A stretch of DNA of 64,000 bases from Roseburia hominis A2-183 (GTDB taxonomy: Bacteria; Bacillota; Clostridia; Lachnospirales; Lachnospiraceae): contig NC_015977.1 of NCBI RefSeq assembly GCF_000225345.1, forward strand, positions 940,001 to 1,004,000, given 5' to 3'. Below the pieces are notes generated by a model. That model was not told the DNA's origin. It ran no database searches and worked only from the letters and a program-made list of their open reading frames with translations. Position numbers and translations under genes: made by a program. Shown piece after piece: positions 63,737 through 64,000 of the stretch; within the stretch, counting starts at the first letter, position 1, and the number at the start of each line of letters is the position of its first letter.

Positions 63737-64000
63737 ATGGGTGAGATACGACAGGAGAAAAGCGGATTTACGGCGTGGACCGACAGACATGCGGAACTGT
63801 GGAAGTTTATGAAGTTCCTGCTTGCGGGAGGCGGTTCCAACATGGTTGAGCTGGCGGTGCATATGCTGCTTTTAAACACAGTATTTGCTGCGCTTACGGT
63901 GGAACCGGTAACCGCGCATTTTCTCAACCTGATCGGCATTACGTCAAAGGGATATCTGTATACCTATATGATTTCAACGACCGTGGGTTATACGATTGCG
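63737..64000 (+). CDS. GtrA-family membrane protein, 3' end outside window
   Basis: 88 residues visible from ATG 63737 (site AAAGGAGAAAAC). The opening ELWKFMKFLLAGGGSNMVEL and the following TM helices with YTYMISTTVGYTIA fit GtrA-like flippase-type proteins, which move lipid-linked sugars for glycan or teichoic acid modification. The gene runs off the window. Confidence 0.75.
   Translation, partial: MGEIRQEKSGFTAWTDRHAELWKFMKFLLAGGGSNMVELAVHMLLLNTVFAALTVEPVTAHFLNLIGITSKGYLYTYMISTTVGYTIA

Overview
The window looks like a chromosomal segment of a Lachnospiraceae-type member of the Clostridia (Roseburia/Agathobacter-like). The reasons are the flora of housekeeping genes, strong GGAGG-type ribosome binding sites, NifS/NifU iron-sulfur assembly with tandem Rrf2 regulators, a muramic-lactam (spore cortex) enzyme, ECF transporters and several Lachnospiraceae-style proteins. 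No tool could be run, so the genus is an inference.

1-2.5 kb: the end of thymidine kinase, two tail-to-head acetyltransferases, a gene-free stretch with a possible structured RNA, tandem 102-bp repeats and a tRNA-Gly(GCC) gene on the minus strand. 2.6-19.0 kb: an AT-rich accessory island set between two nearly identical tRNA-Gly(GCC) units about 16.7 kb apart. It carries hicAB (hicA frameshifted), an hsdR remnant, a DUF3800 gene with a HEPN-like gene, a three-gene DUF4869 / small P-loop ATPase / TOPRIM-like set, a Gabija-type pair (gajA-gajB), a truncated ATP-binding gene, UPF0158, a WYL regulator, and a two-gene helicase-nuclease plus Argonaute-like unit that matches the DdmDE plasmid-defence architecture. 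A 51-bp imperfect direct repeat brackets the defence genes (3325 and 18785). No integrase or transposase is visible.

19.3-35.3 kb: core metabolism. thyA-folA, an AEC transporter, ilvB-ilvN, a 592-bp giant inverted repeat, a membrane protein, a methyltransferase, hslO-nadE-aldo/keto reductase, and an ECF vitamin-type transporter (S, fused A-A', T). 35.3-40.1 kb: larE, a cystine-type ABC operon behind a promoter with an operator-like inverted repeat, then a 5'-truncated sulfate-binding-protein gene. 40.2-47.2 kb: a divergent LacI regulator and a sugar operon (Gfo/Idh oxidoreductase, isomerase, RbsBAC-like importer). 47.2-51.7 kb: gene debris, a NUDIX gene, a second giant inverted repeat (210 bp, same termini as the first), a cysT gene broken by one amber codon and fused to a hemB gene lacking its 5' third, then intact hemL. 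Together with the sulfate-binding fragment these look like the ruins of a sulfate-assimilation/siroheme operon.

51.8-55.1 kb: nifS-nifU-DUF3877-rrf2-rrf2, with a perfect palindrome downstream of the nifS promoter that is a likely Rrf2 operator. 55.3-64 kb: lepA, hemW, a fusion of an Amidase_3 (CwlD-like) and a PdaA-like deacetylase, a repeat-rich intergenic region, a chemotaxis receptor, a metallophosphoesterase and the start of a GtrA-family gene.

Most noteworthy are the DdmDE-like pair, the uncharacterised DUF4869/P-loop/TOPRIM-like trio, the family of giant fold-back repeats, and the CwlD-PdaA fusion.
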